Positions 34,870 to 44,157 of a DNA stretch of 64,000 bases are shown in pieces. The notes under the pieces are model-generated. The model was not told the DNA's origin, did not search any database, and saw only the letters and a program-made list of their open reading frames with translations. The DNA is taken from assembly GCF_020400585.1 (NCBI RefSeq), contig NZ_JAINVF010000028.1, positions 31,220 to 95,219 of the forward strand, written 5' to 3'. The translations under genes were made by a program, and so were the position numbers. How positions within the stretch are numbered: position 1 is the first letter of the stretch; the number at the start of each line of letters is the position of its first letter. The stretch is from Streptomyces sp. NK08204 (lineage in GTDB: Bacteria > Actinomycetota > Actinomycetes > Streptomycetales > Streptomycetaceae).

Positions 34870-36371
34870 CGTGCCACCCCCGACGGGCGCACGTACACGG
34901 TCTTGGTCCGTGTGAAGAACTCACGTGCCGAGCGGCCCTGTTCCTTCGGCCCGTACGCGCTCTGCCTCGCCCCGCCGAAGGGGACGTGCGGATCGGCGCC
35001 GGCGGACTCGGAGTTGACGTGCAGGACGCCGACGTCCATCTGCTCCGCGGCGACTGCCACGGCCCGCAGGTCGTCGGTGAAGACAGCCGCGGAGAGCCCG
35101 AAGTCGCCTTCGTCGGCGAGGGAGAACGCGTGCTGGACGTCCCGGGCCCGGCGGACGGACAGTACGGGGCCGAACAGCTCCTCCCGCCACAGCGGATCGT
35201 CTCCCGCCAGCTCGACCACGGTAGGCGGCAGGAACGCACCCGTCATGCGGTCGTCGTCATAGGGGTCCCCGCCCGCGAGGACCGTGTTCCCGGGGCGGGC
35301 GCTCGCCGCGTCCACCGCGTTCTGGATGCCGTCCCGGGCCTCCAGGGAGACCACGGGGCCCATGTCCGTGTGCTCGTCCAGCGGGTCACCGACGCACAGA
35401 GCCGACACGCGCTCGGTGAGCCGGGTCAGGAACTCCTCGGCGATCGGTTCCTCCACGACGAGCCGCGAGGTGGCCGTGCACTTCTGGCCGGTGGAGCGGA
35501 AGGCTCCGGTGATGACCTCCGCCACGGCCAGCTCCAGGTCGGCGCCGGCCAGGACGACGGCGGCGTTCTTGCCGCCCATCTCGGCCTGGACCGGGCGGGC
35601 CAGGCGGCCGCACGCGGCGATCAGACCCCGCCCGACGGAGGTGGACCCGGTGAATGTCACCGCGTCCACCCCTGGATGTTCCACGAGCCGGCTGCCCAGA
35701 GGGCCACCGCCGATGAGCAGCGACAGCACCCCGTCGGGCAGCCCCGCTTCGACCAGTGCCTCGGCCAGCCGCACGGCAAGCAGCGGGACCAGGCTGGCCG
35801 GCTTCCAGACCACGGTGTTGCCGTAGCTGAGAGCGGGGGCGATCTTCCAGGCGGGGATCGCGACGGGGAAGTTGAAGGGGGTCACCACCGCGACGACACC
35901 GACGGGGCGGTGGAGCACGTGGATCTGCTCGCCGGGCCGTGGCGAGGCGAACACCTCGCCGACGGGCCGCGAGGCCTCGCTCGCGTAGTAGCGGAAGATC
36001 TCGGCGGCCCGCCGCACCTCACCCACACCTTCCGCCCGGGTCTTGCCCTCCTCCCAGGACAGTTCCTCGCCCCAGTCCTCCGCACGTGCGTCGAGGATGT
36101 CGGCAGCCCGGTGGAGAATCCGGGCACGCGTGTGGTGGGGGGTCGCCGCCCAGCGCGGAAAGGCGTCCCGCGCGGCGACGACGGCCTCATCCAGGTAGCC
36201 GTCCTGGGCGAGCCGTCCCAGCGCGACGGTCTCGCGGGGACGCGCAGGGTTGACGTCCAGAAGTTCTTCGCCGTCGCCGGACCGCCACTGCCCCGCGACC
36301 AGGTGGCGCAGGGACCGGGGAGACCGGGAGAGTCCTCCTGCCGTCGCGCTGCTGCCTGCGCTCTGTGGCAT
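34866..36371 (-). CDS. NAD(P)-dependent aldehyde dehydrogenase, semialdehyde type
   Basis: 501 residues from the ATG at 36371, six bases after AAAGGA; an in-frame ATG at 36377 sits too close. Motifs: TPFNFPVAIPAWKIAPAL, FTGSTSVGRGL, Glu264 in QAEMGGKNAA and the catalytic Cys298 in STGQKCTATS. It belongs to the succinate/ketoglutarate semialdehyde group. Beside GabT and the glutarate genes it most likely oxidises glutarate semialdehyde to glutarate. First gene of the operon, divergent from gabT. Confidence 0.9.
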   Translation of the reverse strand: MPQSAGSSATAGGLSRSPRSLRHLVAGQWRSGDGEELLDVNPARPRETVALGRLAQDGYLDEAVVAARDAFPRWAATPHHTRARILHRAADILDARAEDWGEELSWEEGKTRAEGVGEVRRAAEIFRYYASEASRPVGEVFASPRPGEQIHVLHRPVGVVAVVTPFNFPVAIPAWKIAPALSYGNTVVWKPASLVPLLAVRLAEALVEAGLPDGVLSLLIGGGPLGSRLVEHPGVDAVTFTGSTSVGRGLIAACGRLARPVQAEMGGKNAAVVLAGADLELAVAEVITGAFRSTGQKCTATSRLVVEEPIAEEFLTRLTERVSALCVGDPLDEHTDMGPVVSLEARDGIQNAVDAASARPGNTVLAGGDPYDDDRMTGAFLPPTVVELAGDDPLWREELFGPVLSVRRARDVQHAFSLADEGDFGLSAAVFTDDLRAVAVAAEQMDVGVLHVNSESAGADPHVPFGGARQSAYGPKEQGRSAREFFTRTKTVYVRPSGVAR

Positions 36372-36462
36372 CGGCATTCCTTTCCGTACGTCCGTGTGCG
36401 CCTCGCTGGGCGCTTCGGGCTCCTGATGCGGCCATTCTCGGAACCTCACCCGCAAAGCCGCA

Positions 36463-36479
36463 CTGGACGAGACGTCCAG
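36463..36479. promoter_or_regulatory. Palindrome in the gabT / aldehyde dehydrogenase divergent promoter
   Basis: CTGGAC-GAGAC-GTCCAG lies midway in the 207-bp divergent space. It is a candidate site for the PucR regulator encoded after gabT. Confidence 0.4.
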
Positions 36480-36578
36480 CACCCTGCCTTTGTGGCACGC
36501 CGATCCGTCCATCGCTCCGTCGCGGAGACGGTGCTTTGCTCAGCGCTCCCTGTCCCTGCACATCTCGGAGGACGTTTC

Positions 36579-37955
36579 ATGTCCGGTGCTTCCCGGCTGG
36601 TCGGCGGTCCGGAACTCCCTCAGGTCCGACGGGTCGTGAGCGAGATCCCCGGCCCGCGTTCGCGTGAACTTCTCGCCCGTCAGCGCACCCTCGTTCCGGC
36701 GGGACTCCGCGCCGCCCTTCCCGTGTTCGTGGAAGCCGTCGGCGGCGGTGTGATCGTCGACGCGGACGGCAATTCCTTCATCGACTTCGGCAGCGGCATC
36801 GCCGTGACCACGGTGGGCAATTCCGCTGCCGCCGTGACGGAGCGCGCAGCCGCGCAGTTGCACCGCTTCACCCACACCTGTTTCCTCGTCAACCCCTACG
36901 AGTCGTACCTGGACGTGTGCGAGAAGCTCAACGAACTGGCTCCCGTGCCCGGCGAGAAGCGCACGATCCTGGTGAACTCCGGTGCCGAGGCCGTGGAGAA
37001 CGCCGTCAAGATCGCCCGCGCCGCCACCGGCCGCCCGGGCATCGTGGTCTTCGACCACGCCTTCCACGGGCGCACGCTGCTCACCATGAGCCTCACCGCC
37101 AAGAACAAGCCCTACAAGCAGGGCTTCGGTCCCTTCGCGCCCGAGGTGCACCGGGCGCCGATGGCCTACCCCTACCGGTGGCCCACCGGGCCCGAGAACT
37201 GCGCCGAGGAGGCCGCGCAGGCCCTGGCGGACCTGCTGGACCGGCAGGTCGGCGCGGAGAACGCGGCCGCCGTCCTGGTGGAACCCATCCAGGGAGAGGG
37301 CGGCATCGTCGTTCCGGCGCCCGGTTTCCTCAGCAAGGTCGCGACGATCTGCCGGGCCCGTGGGATCCTGCTGATCGTCGACGAGATCCAGGCCGGCATC
37401 GCGCGCACCGGCCGCATGTTCGCCTGTGAGCACGAGGGCGTCCAGCCCGATCTGATCACCACCGCGAAGGGTCTCGCGGGCGGGCTGCCGCTCGGAGCGG
37501 TGACCGGCCGCGCCGAGCTGATGGACGCCGTACCGACCGGCGGACTGGGCGGGACCTACAGCGGCAACCCCGTGGCCTGCGAGGCCGCCCTCGGCGTCTT
37601 CGAGGAGATCGAGACCCACGACCTGATGGAACGTGCCCGGGAGATCGGGGACACCATGCTGGAGCATCTGGGCGTGCTCGGCGACACCCATCCGGTGATC
37701 GGCGACGTGCGCGGCCGGGGCGCGATGGTGGCGATCGAGCTGGTCGAGCCGGACGGCGAGCGATTCCCCGCGCCCGACCTCACCGCCCGTGTCGCCAGGC
37801 GCTGCCACGAGAACGGCCTGCTGGTCCTGACCGCCGGCAGCTACGGCAACGTACTGCGGTTCCTGCCGCCGCTGTCCATCTCCGACGACCTGCTGGAGGA
37901 AGGCCTGTCCATACTCGGCGAGGCCATCACCAAGGAATCGGCCTCCGCCGCGTGA
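36579..37955 (+). CDS. gabT: Class III omega-amino acid aminotransferase (GABA / 5-aminovalerate)
   Basis: 458 residues. PLP marks: NSGAEAVENAVKIAR, HAFHGRTLLTM, VEPIQGEGGI, Asp268 in IVDEIQAGIARTG and Schiff-base Lys297 in TTAKGLAGGLPLGAV. The family takes the terminal amino group of 4-aminobutyrate or 5-aminovalerate. The divergent glutarate genes favour 5-aminovalerate; GABA is possible. GGAGG lies eight bases before the ATG. Confidence 0.92.
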   Translation: MSGASRLVGGPELPQVRRVVSEIPGPRSRELLARQRTLVPAGLRAALPVFVEAVGGGVIVDADGNSFIDFGSGIAVTTVGNSAAAVTERAAAQLHRFTHTCFLVNPYESYLDVCEKLNELAPVPGEKRTILVNSGAEAVENAVKIARAATGRPGIVVFDHAFHGRTLLTMSLTAKNKPYKQGFGPFAPEVHRAPMAYPYRWPTGPENCAEEAAQALADLLDRQVGAENAAAVLVEPIQGEGGIVVPAPGFLSKVATICRARGILLIVDEIQAGIARTGRMFACEHEGVQPDLITTAKGLAGGLPLGAVTGRAELMDAVPTGGLGGTYSGNPVACEAALGVFEEIETHDLMERAREIGDTMLEHLGVLGDTHPVIGDVRGRGAMVAIELVEPDGERFPAPDLTARVARRCHENGLLVLTAGSYGNVLRFLPPLSISDDLLEEGLSILGEAITKESASAA

Positions 37956-37981
37956 CCGGATCCGGCCGCCGAACCTCCTCG

Positions 37982-39520
37982 TCACCGGCGGCCGGACCCC
38001 CGCCACGCCGTCAGTGCCAGCAGCAGTTCCGCCCGGACATGGGCTGACTCGAGGTCGGTACCGAGCACTGTCTGAACCCGTGTCATGCGGCTGCGAAGCG
38101 TGTGTCGATGGACGCCCAGACCAGCGGAAGCGGCCTCCCACTGGCCGTTGTGTTCCAGGAAGGAACGCAGGGAGGCGAGCAGTTCGGTGCCGTTGTCCCG
38201 GTCGTACTCTGCGAGCGGACGCAACCGCGCCTCGGCCAGCGATTCCAGGACCCGTCTCGTCTCGGGTGCGGTGACCAGTGTCTGCCCGGCGAGCGATGCG
38301 AAGTGCACGACGCCCCCGCAGCCGCGTGCCAAGGCGGCCGATACGGCGTTGAGCGCCTCCCGCAGTGCCGTCGGTCCCTCCGCCTGATCGTGTACGTCGC
38401 TGAGCCCGGCGGCGACGGGGGTCTGCCCGGCGGGCAGAGCGTCCAGCACCGCCTTGGCCGTCAACGCGTGGCCGCCCGGCAGCAGCAGCACCGCGGCTCC
38501 TTCACACACGGTCCCGAACAGCGGCAGGCCGCATTCAGCCAGTACCTCGCCCGCCTTCGCCAGGATCCGTCGGGGGGTGCCACCGCTCAGCGCCAGGACG
38601 CGGACGCCGTCGCGGACCGGGAACCCCGCGTCCACGAGGTGCTCCCGGGCCGTCGGCGCAGCGATCGCTCCGTCCAGGAACAGCCGCAGGAACATGCCGT
38701 TCAGGCGGTGCTGTTCGTCGCGCAGTCGCAGGGGCTTCTCAGCTTCCAGGGCGACCAGCGATGCCGCGTGACCGAGCAGAAGGTGATCGACCGGTGTGAG
38801 AGGCCGGCCGGCGACCAGGACCAGTCGGCCATGCGCTCGGGGTCCCACGCGGACCTGCTGCACCGCCACCCCTCCGTCCGGCCCATTGCTCACCGCCGCT
38901 GCCGTCTGGTCAGCCGGGCTCAGGGCTGCGACCAGGTCAGGGCCCGGTGTCCGGGCACCCGGCGGATGCGCGGCACGGGGCCGGCCCTCGGAGTCCAGGA
39001 AGACCACGTCGGTTCCGGAGGAGACGGCGAGTTCCCGCACGACGGCCTGCGCACCACCGGTCAGTGCCGCCCGGGTCATGCGGGGCTGGACCCGGGACGC
39101 CTGGACCACCCCCTCGTACTGCTGCTCCGCGAGACGCTCCATGACCGCCTTGGTGACAGCGGCGAACGGTGTAGGAAGCGGCACCTCCAGCAGCGGCAGT
39201 CCGGTTTCCTCGGCCGCCTCGATCAGGGCGGTGGGCACCTGCTCGTGCGACAGGCCCACGCCGAAGCCGATCGCCACAACGCCGGCCTCGGCCAGGCGAC
39301 GGACGTAGTCGCGGCGGTCTTCGTCCGCCTCGGGTAGCCGCAGCCCCGTGGTGAGGATCAGTTCACCTCCGTCGAGCCAGGGTCCCGGATCGGCGAGCTC
39401 GATGCTGTGCGCCCACGTCACCTCGCGGTCCAGTCGGCCGAGTCCCGCACGGACCTTCAGACGCAGTTCAGGACGTCGCAGCAGCCAGCCGAGAGGAACG
39501 CCCATGGTCCTCACCCTCAT
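37982..39520 (-). CDS. PucR family transcriptional regulator
   Basis: 512 residues; starts at 39520 (AAGG before it) or 39505 (GAGG before it) are both possible. The N-terminal PucR domain is WLLRRPELRLKVRAGL...GGELILTTGLRL. A GGDEF-like middle is followed by the C-terminal helix-turn-helix FLEHNGQWEAASAGLGVHRH-TLRSRMTRVQ. PucR proteins usually activate or repress catabolic genes for amino acids and amines in response to the substrate. It faces gabT tail to tail (27 bp), so it probably controls this cluster. Confidence 0.9.
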   Translation of the reverse strand: MRVRTMGVPLGWLLRRPELRLKVRAGLGRLDREVTWAHSIELADPGPWLDGGELILTTGLRLPEADEDRRDYVRRLAEAGVVAIGFGVGLSHEQVPTALIEAAEETGLPLLEVPLPTPFAAVTKAVMERLAEQQYEGVVQASRVQPRMTRAALTGGAQAVVRELAVSSGTDVVFLDSEGRPRAAHPPGARTPGPDLVAALSPADQTAAAVSNGPDGGVAVQQVRVGPRAHGRLVLVAGRPLTPVDHLLLGHAASLVALEAEKPLRLRDEQHRLNGMFLRLFLDGAIAAPTAREHLVDAGFPVRDGVRVLALSGGTPRRILAKAGEVLAECGLPLFGTVCEGAAVLLLPGGHALTAKAVLDALPAGQTPVAAGLSDVHDQAEGPTALREALNAVSAALARGCGGVVHFASLAGQTLVTAPETRRVLESLAEARLRPLAEYDRDNGTELLASLRSFLEHNGQWEAASAGLGVHRHTLRSRMTRVQTVLGTDLESAHVRAELLLALTAWRGSGRR

Positions 39521-39687
39521 GCATCGACCTTCAAGAACGAGTTGGAACGAGCCCGGACCATGCGCCTCTCAACGTGTCCCGGTGAACGAGGAAATCGTAG
39601 GAGGTCCCCTTGGCGTCGCGCGCGTGCAGCCGACGAGAGAGCCGCCCTTGAGTGTGGCCGTCCACGCTCAGTTCCTCTCTGAGGTGC

Positions 39688-39717
39688 CCCCGGGGCCGGC
39701 GTCCGGCGGCCCCGGGG
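39688..39717. terminator. Orphan GC-rich hairpin
   Basis: CCCCGGGGCCG and CGGCCCCGGGG pair over 11 bp with an 8-base loop. No gene ends nearby; the rest of 39521-39962 holds nothing recognised. It may shield the sulfide operon from upstream transcription. Confidence 0.4.
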
Positions 39718-39962
39718 TGTCTGTGATGTCTACGGCATGGCCGATGTGACCGACGTCTCAGGTGGACGAGACCTACGACATCGACCGAGAGCCCCATGCG
39801 GCGCGGCGCGGTCGGGACGGCACCGGATCGCCGACGCCCGTCCGCGCTTGCGCCGCCGCCCCTACGGCACGGGGACGCGCTGAATCGTCGCTGCGCCGAT
39901 GCCGGAGCCACCGTCGTCGGCGGCATGGGCGGTGCGGGTGCTCGACGGCAGCACACCGCCGA

Positions 39963-40044
39963 AATGTACGCACAATTACCGAGAGATTTCCCCAGGTGGC
40001 TTGCACATCCGACCCCACGCCTCTAGCTTGAATGTACGTACATT
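39963..40044 (+). promoter_or_regulatory. Promoter and GntR operators of the sulfide operon
   Basis: TTGCAC (40001-40006) and TAGCTT (40024-40029) are 17 bp apart, a good sigma-70-type promoter. The perfect 14-bp palindrome AATGTACGTACATT (40031-40044) covers the expected start of transcription, and a weaker copy, AATGTACGCACAATT, lies at 39963-39977 upstream of the -35. The same palindrome with one change precedes the gntR gene at 44094. Confidence 0.75.
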
Positions 40045-40068
40045 TCATCGTGCAGGAGGGCTCTCTTG

Positions 40069-41268
40069 GTGACCAAGCAGCACCATCGGATCGTGATCAT
40101 CGGCGGCGGGACCGCGGGTATCTCGGTCGCGGCTCGGCTGCGCCGTGCCGGTGAACAGGACGTCGCTGTGCTCGATCCGAGCCTCTACCACCACTATCAG
40201 CCGTTGTGGACGCTGGTCGGCGGCGGACGAGCGCCGCTGAAGGAGAGCGTCCGCCCGCAAGGGACCGTCATACCGAAGGGCGTGCGCTGGATCCGCCGCG
40301 CCGCCGTTTCCGTCGACCCCAAGACCCAGGAGGTCATGCTGGACGACGGCGGCACCGTCTCCTACGACCACCTCGTGGTCTGTCCCGGCATCCAGCTGGA
40401 CTGGGACCGCGTGCCGGGCCTGGAGGCCGGGCTCGGCAAGGACGGCCTGTCCAGCAACTACCTGCCGGACACCGCCCCCGCGACCTGGCGCTTCATCCGC
40501 GAGACCCGCTCGGGCAGCGCGGTGTTCAGCATGCCGACGGGCGCCATCAAGTGCGGCGGTGCCCCCCAGAAGATCGCCTACCTCGCTGCCGACTACTGGC
40601 GCGAGCAGGGCGTCCTCAACAAGATCGACGTCCACCTCGTGATTCCCGGTGCCGCGATCTTCGGCGTTCCGGAGTTCGCGCGCGTGCTCGACAACGTGGT
40701 CCGCCGGTACGGAATCAACGTCCACTACGGCAGCGAAGTCACCGAGGTGCGCCCCGAAGCCCGCGAGGTGGTCGTCACCGACCTGGGCACCGGGGACAAG
40801 ACGACCCTGCCGTACGACATGGCCCACCTCGTACCGCCGCAGAGCGCCCCGGACTGGATCAAGCGCAGCCCGCTCGCCGGGGCCGACGACCCGGCCGGCT
40901 ACGTCGAGATCGACAAGCACACGATGCGGCACGTCAGGTACCCCAACATCTGGGCCCTCGGTGACGCCGGATCCTCCCCGAACTCCAAGACCGGTGCCGC
41001 CGTGCGCAAGCAGGCACCCGTGGTCGCCGAGAACCTCCTCGCCACGTTGAACGGGCGGGAACCCACGGCCGCCTACAACGGCTACTCCTCGTGCCCGCTG
41101 ACCACGGCCCGCAACAAGATGCTCCTCGCCGAGTTCGACTACAGCGGGCGGCCCACTCCGTCGATCCCGGTGATCGACACCATCCGCGAACGCACCGACA
41201 TGTGGTATCTCAAGCGGCGCGGCTTGCCGTTCCTCTACTGGAACCTCATGCTCCGCGGGCTCGCCTGA
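40069..41268 (+). CDS. Sulfide:quinone oxidoreductase-like flavoprotein
   Basis: 399 residues from a GTG at 40069, eight bases after AGGAGGG. FAD-binding IVIIGGGTAGISVAARLRR at the N-terminus and WALGDAGSSPNSKTGAA near the end. The two redox cysteines match mitochondrial-type SQOR: Cys162 in IKCGGAPQKIAY and Cys342 in SSCPLTT. It oxidises sulfide, passing electrons to quinone and the sulfur to a thiol acceptor. Next in the operon are a persulfide dioxygenase and an exporter. Confidence 0.88.
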   Translation: MTKQHHRIVIIGGGTAGISVAARLRRAGEQDVAVLDPSLYHHYQPLWTLVGGGRAPLKESVRPQGTVIPKGVRWIRRAAVSVDPKTQEVMLDDGGTVSYDHLVVCPGIQLDWDRVPGLEAGLGKDGLSSNYLPDTAPATWRFIRETRSGSAVFSMPTGAIKCGGAPQKIAYLAADYWREQGVLNKIDVHLVIPGAAIFGVPEFARVLDNVVRRYGINVHYGSEVTEVRPEAREVVVTDLGTGDKTTLPYDMAHLVPPQSAPDWIKRSPLAGADDPAGYVEIDKHTMRHVRYPNIWALGDAGSSPNSKTGAAVRKQAPVVAENLLATLNGREPTAAYNGYSSCPLTTARNKMLLAEFDYSGRPTPSIPVIDTIRERTDMWYLKRRGLPFLYWNLMLRGLA

Positions 41269-41501
41269 CCCGCCGCCCGAAGGCCGAAAAAGGGACCGAC
41301 CACTGCACCGGCCACGCTTGGCGGGGCGCGTTCGTGGCCCGGCCCCGGCGGCCCCCGGCGGCCTCCGCCCTCCTGTGCCTGTCCGCCGTGCCGTCCTGGC
41401 GTCGCACGCATGGCGCACGACCGCACCGACACGCCGCCGGCGCCCCGGGCTCTGCGCTGCCGGCGCGCAACCACCATTCACCCCTCATCGAGGAACCCAT
41501 C

Positions 41502-42929
41502 ATGACGAAACACACCGGACCGCTGGTCTTCGTGCAGTTCTACCTGGACTGTCTCTCCCACGCCTCGTACCTCGTCGGCGACCGCACCACCGGCCGAGCC
41601 GTCGTGGTCGACCCCCAGCGCGACGTCAACGAGTACATCGCCACCGCGGAGGAGCACGGGCTGACCATCGAGCGGGTCATCGAGACCCACATCCACGCGG
41701 ACTTCCTCTCCGGCCACCTGGAGTTGGCCGAGCGTACCGGCGCCCGTATCTCCTACGGCTCCGCCGGCACGCTCGACTTCGACACCGACCCCCTGGACGA
41801 CGGCGAGCACCTCAGCCTCGGCGAAGTCGACCTGGAGATCCTGCACACCCCGGGCCACACCCCCGAGTCGATCTGCGTCGTCGTACGTGAACGCGCCGAC
41901 GACGCCATCCCCTACGGTGTCCTCACCGGCGACACACTGTTCATCGGTGACGTCGGCCGTCCAGATCTGCTCAGCACCCGCGGCCGGTCGGCCGAGGAGA
42001 TGGCGCGTGCCCTTTACCACTCCACCCGCGAGCGCCTGCTCACTCTCCCCGACGACACACGCGTCTATCCGGCGCACGGAGCCGGCTCTGCCTGCGGCAA
42101 GAACCTCTCGACCGAGCTGAGCTGCACGATCGGCAACCAGCGCCGCGGCAACTACGCCCTGGCCGACATGACCGCGGACGAGTTCGTCTCCATCGTGACC
42201 GAAGGCCAGCCTGCCGCGCCCGCCTACTTCGCCTTCACGTCCGTGCGCAACCGCCAGGCCCGCCCGGTCCTGGACGAGGACACCCCCGTCCCGTCCCTCA
42301 CCCCGGACGCGTTCCTCGACGCCCGGGCGGACGGTGCCACCGTCCTGGACACGCGGGACCCGGAGTCCTTCGCCTCCGCCCACCTGCCCGGTGCGGTCAA
42401 CGTCCCCCTCGGCGGCCGGTTCGCCGAGCTCGTCGGCGAGGTGCTCGACTCCCGGGACAGCATCATCCTGTGCGGCGACCCGGCCACCGCACGCGAGGCC
42501 CGCAACCGTCTCGCCCGCATCGGCTTCGACCGCGTCCTCGGCGCGCTGACCACCGCGGTCGACGCCGTCGGCACCGAGTATCTGACCGCCGTCGTGCGCG
42601 TGGAGGCCGACGCCCTCGCCGACCGGTTCACCGAGCGTGCGGGCGGCTTCGAACTGGTGGACGTGCGCGGTCCGGGCGAAGTGCGCGACAGCGGCACCAT
42701 CCCCGGCGCCCGCCTCATCCCCCTGCCCGAACTGGTCGGCCGCCTGAGCGAACTGCCGACCGACCAGCCGCTGACCGTGTTCTGCGCGAGCGGCAACCGT
42801 TCATCGGTGGCCGCGTCCGTGCTGCGCGCCCGCGGCTTCGAGACCACCGACCTGCGTGGAGGCTTCTCCGCATGGCAAGGTGAGGTCGCGCACCCCGCCG
42901 GCACGGCCCCGGGTGGCGGCTCGGCGTGA
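41502..42929 (+). CDS. Persulfide dioxygenase (MBL fold) fused to two rhodanese domains
   Basis: 475 residues. Residues about 1-250 are an ETHE1/Blh-type metallo-beta-lactamase domain: THIHADFLSGH (63-72), TPGHTPES, TGDTLF and YPAHGAGSACG. Two rhodanese domains follow (about 275-355 and 375-470); Cys428 in FCASGNRSS is the likely sulfur carrier, while the first domain's LCGD site looks less typical. It would oxidise glutathione-like or mycothiol persulfide to sulfite. A 233-bp gap without a gene lies before it. Confidence 0.9.
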   Translation: MTKHTGPLVFVQFYLDCLSHASYLVGDRTTGRAVVVDPQRDVNEYIATAEEHGLTIERVIETHIHADFLSGHLELAERTGARISYGSAGTLDFDTDPLDDGEHLSLGEVDLEILHTPGHTPESICVVVRERADDAIPYGVLTGDTLFIGDVGRPDLLSTRGRSAEEMARALYHSTRERLLTLPDDTRVYPAHGAGSACGKNLSTELSCTIGNQRRGNYALADMTADEFVSIVTEGQPAAPAYFAFTSVRNRQARPVLDEDTPVPSLTPDAFLDARADGATVLDTRDPESFASAHLPGAVNVPLGGRFAELVGEVLDSRDSIILCGDPATAREARNRLARIGFDRVLGALTTAVDAVGTEYLTAVVRVEADALADRFTERAGGFELVDVRGPGEVRDSGTIPGARLIPLPELVGRLSELPTDQPLTVFCASGNRSSVAASVLRARGFETTDLRGGFSAWQGEVAHPAGTAPGGGSA

Positions 42930-43870
42930 GCGTCCTGATCCTCGCCCTGCTCTGCGGAGCCGTGGTCGGTCTGGCCCTCGGCGCGCTCGGCGGTGGCGGG
43001 GGCGTGCTCGCGGTCCCCGCCTTGGTGTACCTCCTGGGCGTCGCACCCGCCGACGCCGGCACCACCAGCCTGGTGATAGTCACCGCTACGTCCGCCACCG
43101 CCCTCGCCCGCCACGCCGGGACCGGCAACATCCGCTGGCGGACCGGCGCGTTGTTCGCCGCGGCCGGCGTGGCACCCGCCATCGGGGCGTCCGTGCTCGC
43201 GCACCGCACTCCGCAGGATGTGCTGACCGCCGCGTTCGCCGTCCTGGCCGCGCTCGCCGCCGCGGCGATGCTCCGCGGCACTCGCACGGCGCACCGCACC
43301 CGCCAGGTCGCCGCGTCCGCGACGGCCGCCGCGAGGGCCACCGCACCCGGGACGGCCGTAGGGACCGTCGTGTCCCCTGCCGGCAGGTCCGGAAGGGGCG
43401 TGGTGACCGCCGCCCGGGCGGCGACCCGACGGGACGACGGGACGACCGTGGCCGCGGGCGGCAGTGCCGCCACCCGCGCCTGCGGGAGGCCCACCTCCGG
43501 GGAAGGGCACCTGCGCACCGCCGCGGCCGGGGCCTGCCTGGGCGCGGTGACCGGTCTGCTCGGAGTCGGCGGCGGCTTCCTCGCCGTGCCCGCCCTGGTG
43601 TCCGTGCTCCGCCTGCCGATGCGGAAAGCCGTCGGCACCAGCCTCGTGGTCATCCTCATCAACTCTGTCGTATCCCTCACCACCCGCCTGGCGGCTGGGG
43701 GCGCGTCCCTCGACCCCGCGGTCTTCGGCCCATTCGTGGGCGCCGCGATCCTCGGCGCCTGGGACGGCAAGCGGCTGGCGTCCAAGTTCTCCGGCGTCGT
43801 CCTGCAGAGGGCCTTCGCCGCCCTGTTGCTCGCGATGGCCGCCTTCATGCTGATCGACGTCTTCGTCTGA
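42926..43870 (+). CDS. TauE/SafE family sulfite/anion exporter
   Basis: 314 residues from a GTG that overlaps the previous stop (GTGA). Both family half-repeats are present: GLALGALGGGGGVLAVPALVY and GAVTGLLGVGGGFLAVPAL. About eight helices. Between the halves is an unusually long Ala/Arg/Thr-rich cytosolic loop of roughly 75 residues. It most likely exports the sulfite made by the persulfide dioxygenase. Confidence 0.9.
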   Translation: MSVLILALLCGAVVGLALGALGGGGGVLAVPALVYLLGVAPADAGTTSLVIVTATSATALARHAGTGNIRWRTGALFAAAGVAPAIGASVLAHRTPQDVLTAAFAVLAALAAAAMLRGTRTAHRTRQVAASATAAARATAPGTAVGTVVSPAGRSGRGVVTAARAATRRDDGTTVAAGGSAATRACGRPTSGEGHLRTAAAGACLGAVTGLLGVGGGFLAVPALVSVLRLPMRKAVGTSLVVILINSVVSLTTRLAAGGASLDPAVFGPFVGAAILGAWDGKRLASKFSGVVLQRAFAALLLAMAAFMLIDVFV

Positions 43871-44093
43871 AGACTCCCGGACGGCCGTCGCCTGCTGCGG
43901 CCCGTCCCGGGCGGCGGCCCGGCAGGGTCGGATGCCGCCAGGGCGGCGGGGCCTGCCCGTCGCGGCAGCGTCGGGTCCGGCGGCCGAGCAGTGGTCACGG
44001 GTGCCGATCACATCAGGCCGCCGCCCCTCTGGGCCTGGGCCGGCGCACCATCGGACGAGGGGTCGGCGGGCCCAGGTTTGCATAGGCTTCGCG

Positions 44094-44107
44094 AATGTAC
44101 GAACATT
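44094..44107 (+). promoter_or_regulatory. GntR operator in front of its own gene
   Basis: AATGTACGAACATT differs by one base from the palindrome at 40031. It lies 51 bp before the regulator start. Autoregulation is likely. Confidence 0.7.
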
Positions 44108-44157
44108 TAGCCTGTGCTCGTCCGATCTGTCCGACCCCAAGCCGCAGGAGGATGCCG

